Source: Cronobacter turicensis z3032 (GTDB taxonomy: Bacteria > Pseudomonadota > Gammaproteobacteria > Enterobacterales > Enterobacteriaceae). From it: a stretch of 64,000 bases of DNA. The position numbers and the translations under genes were made by a program. Position 1 is the first letter of the stretch; each line of letters starts with the position of its first letter. The notes under the pieces are model-generated. The model worked only from the letters and a program-made list of their open reading frames with translations. It had not been told where the DNA came from and searched no databases. The stretch is taken from positions 62,001 through 126,000 of the forward strand of contig FN543093.2 of the NCBI GenBank assembly GCA_000027065.2, read 5' to 3'. This document shows, one piece after another, positions 35,201-42,534 of this stretch.

Positions 35201-36644
35201 GTTACTCACGAGCCGCAGCGAGTATGACCGGCTGGGCCGCCTGACGAGGCGCGATGTTTTCACCGGCGATGCGCAACGCCCCGCGCCGCGCCGCTGGTCT
35301 CGCCGCTGGGATTATGATTATCGCAACAACCTCATCCGCGAGGAGCGCGACGATAACCCCTTCAGCTGGTACCGCTGGAAATATGACAGCGCAGGGCGTC
35401 TGCTGACGCAGGACGGCACGCTGCCGGGCCAGGAACAGTGGCAGTGGGACGCGGCGGGCAATCCGCTTGACGACAGCGCGACGCAGACGGTGCGCTTTAA
35501 CCGCGTGACGCAGCTTAACGGCATCCAGTGGCGTTATGACATTCATGGCCGCACGGTAGAGAAAGATAACGGACAGACCCGCTGGCGCTACCGCTACGAC
35601 GGCGAGCACCGTCTGACGGACGTTATCAGCCAGCCACGTGACCGCAATAAGCCGCAGGTGGAGGTGAGCTTCCGCTACGACCCGCTGGGGCGGCGCATCA
35701 GCAAGACCCGCCGTCAGTTTCTGGCGGGGCAACCCACCGGTAAAGCGGTCACCACGCGCTTTGTCTGGGAAGGGTTCCGGCTGCTACAGGAAATCCATGA
35801 CGAGGTACCGCTCACCTACGTTTACAGCGACCCGCACAGCTACGAGCCGCTGGCGCGCATCGACGGCACGCAGGCCCCGGATATTTACTGGTTCCACAAC
35901 CAGCCGAACGGCACGCCGGAGCGGCTGACCGATGTGGAAGGCCGGGTGCGCTGGGAAGGGCGAAACAGCGCGTGGGGCAAGCTGGCGCATGAGTCGACGC
36001 CGCTGCCGACGGGCTATAACCAGAACCTGCGTATGCAGGGCCAGTACCTGGATCGCGAAACCGGGCTTCACTACAATTTATTTCGTTACTATGACCCGGA
36101 CTGCGGCAGGTTCACGCAGCACGACCCGATTGGTCTGGCGGGCGGTATCAATCTGTACCAGTTTGCGCCGAATGCGCTGGGATGGGTGGATCCGTGGGGG
36201 TTGAATAAGACAACATTTTATCATGCTGGAGACATACAAGGGGATATCGATCCATCAAAAGGGCGTGTTGGATTAGATTTTAATCCCGCTAATCATGGGG
36301 GTTTTTACGTTACAACCGACAGGGCTCAGGCGACCGAATGGGCGAATATGCGAAATCATCCATCCATAACAGAATTCGAAATCCCAAATTCAGAGTTAGA
36401 AAAACTAAACATAAAAACCTTTGATAAAGCAAATAGCGAATGGGCTGAGTTTGTAACGAAGGGACGAGAAAATACGTTAACCCATAATTATGATGCTGTT
36501 AGTGGACCTATGCTCGCCAATCCAGGCGCAGTGCGAAAAGGTGCTTCTCCACGGCCCATAGGCCAACAATTAGCTGTATTCACTAGTAAAGCAGCAAAAC
36601 TATTCAATAAATACAAAAGTAAGGGTTGTAAAAAAAATGATTGA
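32217..36644 (+). CDS. rhs: Rhs1: PAAR-Rhs effector with DUF3990-like ADP-ribosyltransferase tip
   Basis: The 1475-residue protein is a T6SS Rhs effector. The N-terminus has a prePAAR-like motif (A-A-R-x-G-D at 6-11) and two hydrophobic segments (about 25-85). The PAAR domain covers about 175-245 (L-A-E-G-S-K-S-V-F-I-N-G-Q-P-A). More than 20 YD repeats then build the Rhs shell, ending in D-P-I-G-L-A-G-G and D-P-W-G-L-N. The variable tip (1331-1475) starts T-T-F-Y-H-A-G-D and contains G-G-F-Y-V-T-T, F-D-K-A-N-S-E-W-A-E-F-V and Y-D-A-V-S-G-P, matching the DUF3990 ADP-ribosyltransferase-like pattern. DNA composition switches to AT-rich exactly at the tip. The stop overlaps the candidate immunity gene. 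Confidence 0.88.
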   Translation: MSDKHAARQGDKIIHSSVFADITSLVAEGLAYAAIGSAVAVAATAAAPLAGAGAAAAGLAAIGSSCALSGIIGGILANAAGITDDISNMATGIGNAIFPPSPAGFIATGSANVLTNKLPAARAAGKLTPGDTPPPEPQKPGSFADYGGMLLSAAAQFGSEMWQPTVATAAPGTSSLELDTVLCDKHSGPQYLAEGSKSVFINGQPAVRAKDRTTCEATISDDVSPNVIIGGETLTVRDIKSGKTAGLAVAMIALSLIRGRPGNILKNMPCALVSAGAGMLTDMAINAVFASFHPVHAATGVKVLNDNNELDFSLPGRFPLRWQRSYNSLTTREGLFGLGWATAFDSYLTLEDGEATWFDETGRELRFTLPPLNQALYSISEGLIVRRNENGDVAIADDDGAVWRLFKPTRGNPSVLRLASLSDEYGNALETGWDEHGRLVRIHDAPCAIDVTLRYEDERFPRRVTSASHFDGDKTWPLVTYRYDGRGQLTAVTDATGITTREYRYNDAGLMIWHRLPGGLESEYRWEKFDHWRVVENRTSTGDGCRIAYDLTAGLTTVTQYDGQTRQHYWNKQGLITRFVDERGETWRYEWNEHDLLTRRIDPLGNATTFVYDDMGNRVQEVDAEGNIRATQWLEHRALPAAITEADGTATRFYYDEHHGLERIVDALGQTTLLRRDECGQIVEEVDAAGNSRHQEYNDAGQVIRATDCSGRVTRYRYHPLGWLSTAISADGEETRYHYDAAGRPIQLERPEGWEERLLWNARGLPEAHEGADGKRSEFTYDAAGRLVSTSNPKGETVRRRWDSRGRLIELENEKGEAYQFRWGADSRLLEEESLDGVITRYGYDACGRTIARTFAAGHPEAITHTFAWSAAGQLLSRTTPEGQIRYDYTPAGLISRIALHASLAENVWSREAEQELRFEYDALGRVIGEQSENGALGWTYDALGNRTSVQLPDGRMLKNHFYGSGHLLSIALDNLPVTDFTRDELHRELSRTQGLLTSRSEYDRLGRLTRRDVFTGDAQRPAPRRWSRRWDYDYRNNLIREERDDNPFSWYRWKYDSAGRLLTQDGTLPGQEQWQWDAAGNPLDDSATQTVRFNRVTQLNGIQWRYDIHGRTVEKDNGQTRWRYRYDGEHRLTDVISQPRDRNKPQVEVSFRYDPLGRRISKTRRQFLAGQPTGKAVTTRFVWEGFRLLQEIHDEVPLTYVYSDPHSYEPLARIDGTQAPDIYWFHNQPNGTPERLTDVEGRVRWEGRNSAWGKLAHESTPLPTGYNQNLRMQGQYLDRETGLHYNLFRYYDPDCGRFTQHDPIGLAGGINLYQFAPNALGWVDPWGLNKTTFYHAGDIQGDIDPSKGRVGLDFNPANHGGFYVTTDRAQATEWANMRNHPSITEFEIPNSELEKLNIKTFDKANSEWAEFVTKGRENTLTHNYDAVSGPMLANPGAVRKGASPRPIGQQLAVFTSKAAKLFNKYKSKGCKKND

Positions 36645-37023
36645 AAAGAAAAATATTACCGATGGAATTATTTTTGAAGAGAATGAATCTTCAGCCAATA
36701 AAATAGTTTTCAATTTCCGCTCATGGGTAACTGTTATTATTGGGCTGGTTATTAAATACACTGATAAAAGTAAACAAGAGGCTGAGGGTTTAGTATTCCA
36801 ATCGCCTATAATATGTGGTGCTTTAAATAATTATATGAGTGTAGCTTTGCGAAGCCATGAAACTGAATATCATTGGGCAATGACTATAGTATATGGTGAG
36901 AGGTATTGGGATAAAAATATTAGCGCAGAGGAGCCGCAGGATTATTTCGAATGGGAAAGTGAATATAGATTAAAAAACAATCTTGCAAAAGAGTCTTTCG
37001 AGTTTTTTGATGGTTCTGAGTAA
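36637..37023 (+). CDS. Candidate immunity protein for the Rhs1 tip
   Basis: The 128-residue product is cytoplasmic (no signal or membrane segment) and is encoded in AT-rich DNA that continues from the Rhs1 tip. Its ATG overlaps the last 8 bases of rhs1, the usual position of the cognate immunity gene. The sequence has no motif I recognise; it is rich in acidic and aromatic residues, with E-T-E-Y-H-W-A-M-T-I-V-Y-G-E-R-Y-W in the middle. The assignment rests on position. Confidence 0.65.
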   Translation: MIEKKNITDGIIFEENESSANKIVFNFRSWVTVIIGLVIKYTDKSKQEAEGLVFQSPIICGALNNYMSVALRSHETEYHWAMTIVYGERYWDKNISAEEPQDYFEWESEYRLKNNLAKESFEFFDGSE

Positions 37024-37068
37024 TACATGGTTTTTATGTTGTAAATTTTTAGCTTGGGATTGTGAAAT

Positions 37069-37200
37069 GTGAACCCCGTTTTACTAATTTCTGAAAACAA
37101 ACCTTTGAGGAATCAAAGATCTGGTTTCTTAAAGTTACAGGCTCCCATTTGTTTTGATAGAGTTCAAAAGATGATGTCGAGATGTTTTTATGATGATTGA
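37069..37200 (+). pseudogene. Short open frame, possible remnant of an rhs tip
   Basis: A 43-codon frame beginning at a GTG reads V-N-P-V-L-L-I-S-E-N-K-P and ends at a TGA at 37198-37200, which overlaps the start of the next gene. Rhs tips normally end by overlapping the start of their immunity gene in just this way, so it might be the last piece of a lost tip. There is no homology that I can show, and a chance open frame is quite possible. Confidence 0.2.
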
Positions 37201-37600
37201 TGACAAACTCTACCATTACGCGCTAGGAATGATCTCAAATAAATTCCAATCCTTTGTAAAGGACAATAAAGATTATCAAAGCTCGTCATACATAAGCAAT
37301 GCGCAACATGAATTGCGAATAATGAAGGCGCATAGAGAAAACGCAAAAATCACAGGGTTAAAGGCTCAAGGACTTGAAGATTTAATTTCGGCGCTTGAAG
37401 CGTTCAATAAAGAAAATGTATGTGTAATCAATATTCGTAATAAATCATATTCCTTTAAAATTTATTCTGATGAAAACAACACAGAGGTATTAGGTGTAAT
37501 AGTTCTTAAGTTAAGGAAGAAATCAGATGAAGAAATTCGTTATGGAAAAGAGGTTCTTGGGATTAAAACCGCTCCTCCTGATCCAAGTAATCATAATTGA
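37190..37600 (+). CDS. Small AT-rich gene, possible orphan immunity
   Basis: The 136-residue product is predicted cytoplasmic and begins M-M-I-D-D-K-L-Y-H-Y-A-L-G-M-I-S. It is charged throughout and ends in a Pro-rich tail. I do not recognise the family. It sits in the AT-rich block after rhs1 among other genes of immunity-like size, so an immunity gene left behind by an earlier tip exchange is the best guess. Two tandem ATG codons (37190, 37193) could both serve as the start. Confidence 0.45.
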   Translation: MMIDDKLYHYALGMISNKFQSFVKDNKDYQSSSYISNAQHELRIMKAHRENAKITGLKAQGLEDLISALEAFNKENVCVINIRNKSYSFKIYSDENNTEVLGVIVLKLRKKSDEEIRYGKEVLGIKTAPPDPSNHN

Positions 37601-37639
37601 ATATTATCATTAATTATTACAACATCTTGATTGATACGG

Positions 37640-38059
37640 ATGAACTATTTAAGATCATTGACGAGAAACCAATTAAACCCTGATATAATGAGTAACAAAA
37701 GGATTGAAAGATTTAAAGTGGATGATGCGGATATTCATTGGTCTGTTGATGCAAAGGAAATGAGTTTACATATAGAGGGCCTTGATCAAGCTATGCTGGA
37801 TGATCATCGCCAGAAAATTATTATACTATGTAATGCTCGGCCTCTCCCTGAAAAATTAATTGTCTTAGATGAATGTGGAAATAAGATTCATTTTTTTTCT
37901 CCACCAGACGGTGCTAACTTTTATTATTTAACTAAAAATAGTATGCGGGAAGTTTTAGTAGTGTGCGTTTTTAATGAAAAATTTGAAGGGTGGCATGATT
38001 GGCACTTTTCTATTGATATTAAAAACAAAACGCTGGTCAAAATGTCTCCGGCTTATTGA
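37640..38059 (+). CDS. Small AT-rich gene, possible orphan immunity
   Basis: From the ATG at 37640 the product has 139 residues; a later ATG at 37688 (M-S-N-K-R-I-E-R-F) would give 123. It has no signal or membrane segment. A W-S-V-D-A-K-E-M-S-L-H-I stretch and G-W-H-D-W-H-F-S-I near the end are notable for their tryptophan and histidine content. I recognise no family. Location among tip-associated genes suggests an immunity function. The 181 bp that follow are less AT-rich and hold no gene that I can support. Confidence 0.45.
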   Translation: MNYLRSLTRNQLNPDIMSNKRIERFKVDDADIHWSVDAKEMSLHIEGLDQAMLDDHRQKIIILCNARPLPEKLIVLDECGNKIHFFSPPDGANFYYLTKNSMREVLVVCVFNEKFEGWHDWHFSIDIKNKTLVKMSPAY

Positions 38060-38217
38060 GTGGCATAAAATGTTACAGAAAGTGCCGTCTGGGTATGCCA
38101 TGCAGGAATATCTTGCGTTTTCGGATGTCTACCTGACGCCGATTCCTCATCTTAAACGTTTTACGGCAACGCAACGGTTGAGCAGGGCCACGCACACGTA
38201 ATGTCAGTGCGTGACAG

Positions 38218-38223
38218 TATAAT
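38218..38223 (+). promoter_or_regulatory. Candidate -10 element ahead of the membrane-protein pair
   Basis: A consensus TATAAT lies at 38218-38223, 17 bases before the ATG at 38241. No good -35 hexamer is found 16-18 bases upstream, and the leader would be only about 10 bases long, just including GAGG at 38230-38233. It is a weak candidate for separate transcription of the two genes that follow. Confidence 0.25.
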
Positions 38224-38240
38224 GTCTTTGAGGCAATGGA

Positions 38241-38690
38241 ATGTTTTTCGTGGGATTGGTTTTTTTCCTGGCGTGCGCGCTGTATATCATCTGGAAAGGT
38301 AAAACGTCCTTTACTCGCAGGCAGTGGCTTTTCTTTGGTCTTAAGCTTGTCGGCATTTTTATTATTTTCGAGGTCGTCTCTTTCGTTTTTCTCGCGATGG
38401 CGCTCGTCTGGAATATCTTCTCTCCTGCCGCAGCTGAACATTACTCATGCATCCTGCTTCTGTCAGCCATTGTGCTGTGGGGATTGCAGTTTGCTTCTGT
38501 GGGCATAAACACGCAGTTTTTTCTTATTATGAAATTTCATGAGAATTTCAATCAGGATAATTATCAGGCAATACAGTCAGCCGTTAAAAATATCCGCCCG
38601 GTAGCGCCATTAGTACTCAGGGCAGCGCTTTCGCTGGGCGCCGCGCTGATTTATTACGGGATATGGCTCGCCCCGTTTCATCTGCAATGA
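38241..38690 (+). CDS. Small inner-membrane protein of unknown function
   Basis: The 149-residue product has about four hydrophobic segments: residues 1-18 (F-F-V-G-L-V-F-F-L-A-C-A-L-Y-I-I), 30-55, 65-90 and 125-145. They are separated by short charged loops, and N-Q-D-N-Y-Q-A-I-Q-S lies in the longest loop. I recognise no family. Another gene with an N-terminal membrane anchor follows after 11 bp, so the two probably form a pair. Their place between the rhs1 immunity block and vgrG2 suggests a membrane-acting immunity or an accessory T6SS role, but nothing in the sequence decides this. Confidence 0.55.
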   Translation: MFFVGLVFFLACALYIIWKGKTSFTRRQWLFFGLKLVGIFIIFEVVSFVFLAMALVWNIFSPAAAEHYSCILLLSAIVLWGLQFASVGINTQFFLIMKFHENFNQDNYQAIQSAVKNIRPVAPLVLRAALSLGAALIYYGIWLAPFHLQ

Positions 38691-38701
38691 CAGGAAGTTA
38701 A

Positions 38702-39124
38702 ATGGAAATTTCAACACTCATCTTAAAAAGTTTGCACTTTCTCCTGCCAGCAGGGTTTGTGGCGATTATTATTCATATTATTATCAAAGATAAAAAGGCA
38801 GAGAAAAAGAAGAAAGCTATTCTGAACGACCCTCTGTATATCGATGCCGAACTCCTGAACGTGATACCGGGCACGCCCTCGCAGGATGGCATCGTGAACA
38901 TCACATTAAAATACCAGTATCCGCTCCCGAATGGGGAGATGATGATTCAGGATAATGTCCTGACCGCGATAGAAACTATGGACCTGTTTAAATTTCAGAA
39001 GGGTGTCAGCATCCCGATAATCTGTCTTAAATCCGATCCGCGTCAGAATATGCTGAAGATGCGCAATGTGCTTGAAGTCAGGCTCGAAAATCACAAATGG
39101 CCCTGGCAAAAGAAAAAGCAATAA
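38702..39124 (+). CDS. Membrane-anchored small protein of unknown function
   Basis: The 140-residue product has one membrane segment (about residues 8-27: L-H-F-L-L-P-A-G-F-V-A-I-I-I-H-I-I-I) followed by a Lys-rich stop-transfer sequence (K-D-K-K-A-E-K-K-K-K). A soluble domain with P-L-Y-I-D-A-E-L-L-N-V and Y-Q-Y-P-L-P-N-G comes next; by the positive-inside rule it is cytoplasmic. The soluble part looks like a small beta-rich domain. It is paired with the membrane protein gene upstream. No family was recognised. Confidence 0.55.
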   Translation: MEISTLILKSLHFLLPAGFVAIIIHIIIKDKKAEKKKKAILNDPLYIDAELLNVIPGTPSQDGIVNITLKYQYPLPNGEMMIQDNVLTAIETMDLFKFQKGVSIPIICLKSDPRQNMLKMRNVLEVRLENHKWPWQKKKQ

Positions 39125-39242
39125 AGGCAACCTTAAGAAAATGAATCGATAGGTTATCTTAGACTTTAACTTATCCGCACTGCGTTTATTCGCAAGAAAG
39201 ATAACCGTTCTGTAATATTCCTCAGCGATATGGACTGAAGTT

Positions 39243-40732
39243 ATGCTCAACCGAATCACCGTTCAGCTCCCGGTCGAGGGGCTGCTTTTCTGGAAACTCT
39301 CCGGGCGCGAGGCGCTGTCGGAGCCGTTCATGTTCACCCTGACGCTGCTCGGCACTGACGCACGCGCCGACCGCAGCGCGCTGCTGGGCCAGCCGGTGAC
39401 GGTGACCATCCCGACCCAGGCGCTGATGACGCCGCGCTACCTCAACGGCAAGGTGACCCGCGTGGCGGTGACCGCCGTGGAGCTTTCCGGCACCCGCTAC
39501 GCGGCCTACGAGCTGACGGTGGAGCCGGACCTGTGGCCGATGCATCGCGACCGCAACCTGCGTATCTTCCAGGGCCAGACGGTGCCGCAGATAGTGAAGA
39601 CGCTGCTGGGCGAAAGCCGGGTGAATATGGAAGAGCGGCTGTCGGGCAGCTACCGCGTCTGGGAGTACTGCGTGCAGTACCAGGAGAGCAGTCTGGACTT
39701 CATCAGCCGCCTGCTGGAGCTGGAAGGCATCACCTACCACTTCCGCCACGAGCAGGACCGCCACACGCTGGTGCTCACTGACGCCCCCGGCCAGTACGAG
39801 CCGTTCCCCGGCTACGAGACCATTCCGTATCACGTCACCCCATCAGGCGGTTCAACCGACGAAGAGGGCATCAGCCAGTGGGCGCTGGAAGACAGCGTGA
39901 CGCCGGGTATCTACAGCCTCGATGACTACGACTTCCGCAAGCCGAACGCGTGGCTGTTCCAGGCGCGGCAGAACCCGCTGTCGCCGCAGCCGGGGAGCAT
40001 TGACGTCTACGACTGGCCGGGCCGCTTTGTGGAGCACGGTCACGGCGAGTTCTACGCCCGTATCCGCCAGGAGCGCTGGCAGGTGGAGCACCGCCAGACC
40101 CAGGGCTCCGGCACCGCGCTGGGCATCGCGCCGGGCCACACCTTTGTGCTGCGCAACGCGCCGTTCTTCGGGGATAACGGCGAGTACCTGACCACGGTGG
40201 CGCATTACCGCTTCGAGGAAAACCGCTACGCCAGCGGGCCGGACAGCAACACCCTCCACGAAATCCGCTTTGAAGTGATACCGGCGGACGTGCCGTACCG
40301 CCCGTCGCAGAAGACGCCGTGGCCCAGAACTTACGGCCCGCAGACGGCGAAGGTGGTCGGCCCGCAGGGCGAAAGCATCTGGACCGACAAATATGGCCGG
40401 GTGAAGGTGAAATTCCACTGGGACCGCCTCGGCAAGGGCGACGACACCAGCTCCGGCTGGGTGCGTGTGTCGAGCGCGTGGGCGGGCCAGGGTTTTGGCG
40501 GGGTGCAGATACCGCGCGTGGGCGACGAAGTGGTGGTGGACTTCATCAACGGCGACCCGGACCGCCCGCTGATTACCGGGCGCGTGTACAACGAAGCGAG
40601 TATGCCGCCGTGGGCGCTGCCGGCGGCGGCGACGCAGATGGGCTTTTTAAGCCGCTCGAAGGACGGCTCGCCGGACAACGCCAACGCCCTGCGCTTTGAA
40701 GACAAGGCGGGCGAGGAGCAGGTGTGGCTGCA
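39243..40732 (+). repeat. vgrG 5' repeat, copy 2 of 3
   Basis: This is the second of three nearly identical ~1.5-kb vgrG segments (with 28546-30067 and 52287-53808). Near-identity stops at the codons for V-W-L: VgrG2 continues H-A-E-K-N-M-D where the other two continue Q-A-E-R-N-L-D. The sharp break marks the boundary of the homogenised tract. Confidence 0.9.
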
Positions 40733-41381
40733 TGCTGAAAAGAATATGGATACCGACATCGAGAACGATGAAACGCATTCGGTAGGCAGCAACCGCACCA
40801 AAACCATTGGCGCCAATGAAACCACGACGGTGAAGAAAAACCGCACGGAAACGGTCGTGGAAAATGAAACGATCACGGTGCATCAGAACCGCACAGAGAC
40901 GGTGGATGGCAACGAAACCATCACTATTCATTCCAACCGTAACGAGACGGTCGATCAGAATGAAGAGGTGCGTATCGGGCAAAACCAGAGCGTGACCGTT
41001 AACGGCGCCCAGACGCTGCGCGTCGATAAGACCAAAACCGAGACCATTGCGCTCGCCTCCATGCTGAACGTTGGCCTCGCGCAAAACACCAACATTGGCG
41101 CGGCGTATGTGCTGAACGTCGGCGCGGGCTGGATGACTAACGTCGGCGCGATGCAGATGCATAACGTGGCGCTCAAATATTCGGTGAACTCCGGCAAAGA
41201 TCTCAGCCTGTCTGCGGGCACCACGGCGGATTTCAGAGCGGAAGATAAAATCACGCTGGTCTGCGGGGAGTCGATGATTGTGCTGGAACAGAACGGCACC
41301 ATTACGCTTAGCGCCAATAAGATCAAGATGGTCGGCGAGAAGGTCATCGACATCGACGGTACGGAAATCAATATCAACTGA
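39243..41381 (+). CDS. vgrG: VgrG2 spike protein
   Basis: The 712-residue VgrG has a start context GGACTGAAGTT before the ATG at 39243. Its first ~497 residues are nearly identical to VgrG1 and VgrG3. It then diverges into a long stalk of short repeats of the type N-R-T-E-T-V and N-E-T-I-T-V/I (about residues 510-590), typical of the triple-stranded beta-helix of gp5-like needles. A short C-terminus follows, ending E-I-N-I-N. There is no toxin extension. It heads a cluster with a DUF2169 adaptor and a DUF4150 effector, which it probably carries. Confidence 0.95.
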   Translation: MLNRITVQLPVEGLLFWKLSGREALSEPFMFTLTLLGTDARADRSALLGQPVTVTIPTQALMTPRYLNGKVTRVAVTAVELSGTRYAAYELTVEPDLWPMHRDRNLRIFQGQTVPQIVKTLLGESRVNMEERLSGSYRVWEYCVQYQESSLDFISRLLELEGITYHFRHEQDRHTLVLTDAPGQYEPFPGYETIPYHVTPSGGSTDEEGISQWALEDSVTPGIYSLDDYDFRKPNAWLFQARQNPLSPQPGSIDVYDWPGRFVEHGHGEFYARIRQERWQVEHRQTQGSGTALGIAPGHTFVLRNAPFFGDNGEYLTTVAHYRFEENRYASGPDSNTLHEIRFEVIPADVPYRPSQKTPWPRTYGPQTAKVVGPQGESIWTDKYGRVKVKFHWDRLGKGDDTSSGWVRVSSAWAGQGFGGVQIPRVGDEVVVDFINGDPDRPLITGRVYNEASMPPWALPAAATQMGFLSRSKDGSPDNANALRFEDKAGEEQVWLHAEKNMDTDIENDETHSVGSNRTKTIGANETTTVKKNRTETVVENETITVHQNRTETVDGNETITIHSNRNETVDQNEEVRIGQNQSVTVNGAQTLRVDKTKTETIALASMLNVGLAQNTNIGAAYVLNVGAGWMTNVGAMQMHNVALKYSVNSGKDLSLSAGTTADFRAEDKITLVCGESMIVLEQNGTITLSANKIKMVGEKVIDIDGTEININ

Positions 41382-41382
41382 T

Positions 41383-42534
41383 ATGGAAAACTTCACTAAT
41401 CTCAGCGCTTTCCCGGCCATGCTGTTTGATTCGTTCGACCAGAACGATCACGGCTTCAGCACCGTTGTCGCAAGAATCAGTTACGATCTCGATATCGCCA
41501 CGGGCGCGCTGACGCTGTGCGACGATCAGGGCGAACTCGTGGAGCAGGATATCTGTTACGGCGAGCCGGGTTACAGCAGCGTCCGGTTTGAAAGCGATCT
41601 GGCGCCCTATAAACCCTGGATGGATGTCGTTATTAACGCCAGCGCCTGGGCGCCGCAGGATAAACCCGCGCGCAGCTTTACCGTTGGCGCGCAGATTGGC
41701 GAGACGACCCGTCTGTTACGTATTCACGGGCCACGCGAGTGGTGGAACGTGATGGCAGGCTGGCGGCTGACCGATCCTGAACCCCTGCAGACGCTTGAGC
41801 TGCGCTACGAATATGCGGCGGGCGGGATGTATACGTTGCCGGACGATCAGGTGGTCGCCGCGCAGGAAAACACGGTCGGGATGGGCTGGTACCCGCGCGA
41901 GGTCAGAAAGCACCTGAAAAAAGACCGGCTGCCCGCCCCGCAGATTGAGTGGGTTACCCAGCCGGTGAAAAAGATAGACGAAGCGGGCCTGGCCGCCGGG
42001 TTTGGTTTCTATGGCCGCGGCTGGCAGGGGCGCATTGAGCACGCCGGCACGTATGACGAAAACTGGAAGCAAAACCGCCACCCTTTTTTGCCGAAGGACT
42101 TTCGTTTTGACTACTGGTGCGGCGCGCATCCGCTGTTGCAGTTTCCGCTGCCTGCGCCCTTAAGCGCGGTTCCTGTGACGCTGAAATATCTCATCTCCGC
42201 GCGTGACAAAGCCGATCAGGAGATTCGCTTTCAGGTGCCGGTTGAAAGCCTGTTTGTTTTTATCATGACGCAGAAAGGCGCCGGGGTCGCGCAGGACATG
42301 ACGCTCGATACGCTGGTGGTGGATGTGCCCGCGCGTAAAGTGCATTGCAGCTATCGCACCGTGATGTCAGAGCTGATGGAGCCGGTGATGACCGAGCTGC
42401 GCTTTATCGCGCGTGAAGAACGACACGCGCAGGTCGCACGCGCGCGTCAGCGGCTTACCGATCGCGAATCGGCAGACTTTTTGCCGCTACCCCCGTCGTT
42501 ATTAAACCTGAAGGAAAGAGGCGCGCATGGCTGA
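41383..42534 (+). CDS. DUF2169 T6SS adaptor/chaperone
   Basis: The 383-residue product begins M-E-N-F-T-N-L-S-A-F-P-A-M-L-F-D-S-F-D, with the later K-P-W-M-D-V-V-I-N-A and G-P-R-E-W-W features of DUF2169 proteins. In T6SS loci this family acts as an adaptor for loading effectors that carry PAAR-like DUF4150 domains. The next gene, overlapping by 8 bp, encodes exactly such a protein, so the match is strong. The start at 41383 lies 1 bp after the vgrG2 stop. Confidence 0.88.
   Translation: MENFTNLSAFPAMLFDSFDQNDHGFSTVVARISYDLDIATGALTLCDDQGELVEQDICYGEPGYSSVRFESDLAPYKPWMDVVINASAWAPQDKPARSFTVGAQIGETTRLLRIHGPREWWNVMAGWRLTDPEPLQTLELRYEYAAGGMYTLPDDQVVAAQENTVGMGWYPREVRKHLKKDRLPAPQIEWVTQPVKKIDEAGLAAGFGFYGRGWQGRIEHAGTYDENWKQNRHPFLPKDFRFDYWCGAHPLLQFPLPAPLSAVPVTLKYLISARDKADQEIRFQVPVESLFVFIMTQKGAGVAQDMTLDTLVVDVPARKVHCSYRTVMSELMEPVMTELRFIAREERHAQVARARQRLTDRESADFLPLPPSLLNLKERGAHG

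Noticed and set aside
37658..37689. Extended -10 promoter (TGATATAAT with an upstream TTGACG)
   Set aside because: The spacing is 20 bases, and transcription would begin inside the 37640 gene after its possible starts, so no gene would benefit.
37974..38201. 75-codon open frame crossing the end of the 37640 gene
   Set aside because: It overlaps that gene out of frame, has no start signal, and the protein has no recognisable features.
40740..41050. Short repeats in VgrG2 considered as a tandem DNA repeat or CRISPR-like array
   Set aside because: The repetition is at protein level (N-R-T-E-T-V type) and is the normal beta-helix stalk of a VgrG; units are not identical at DNA level and have no spacers.
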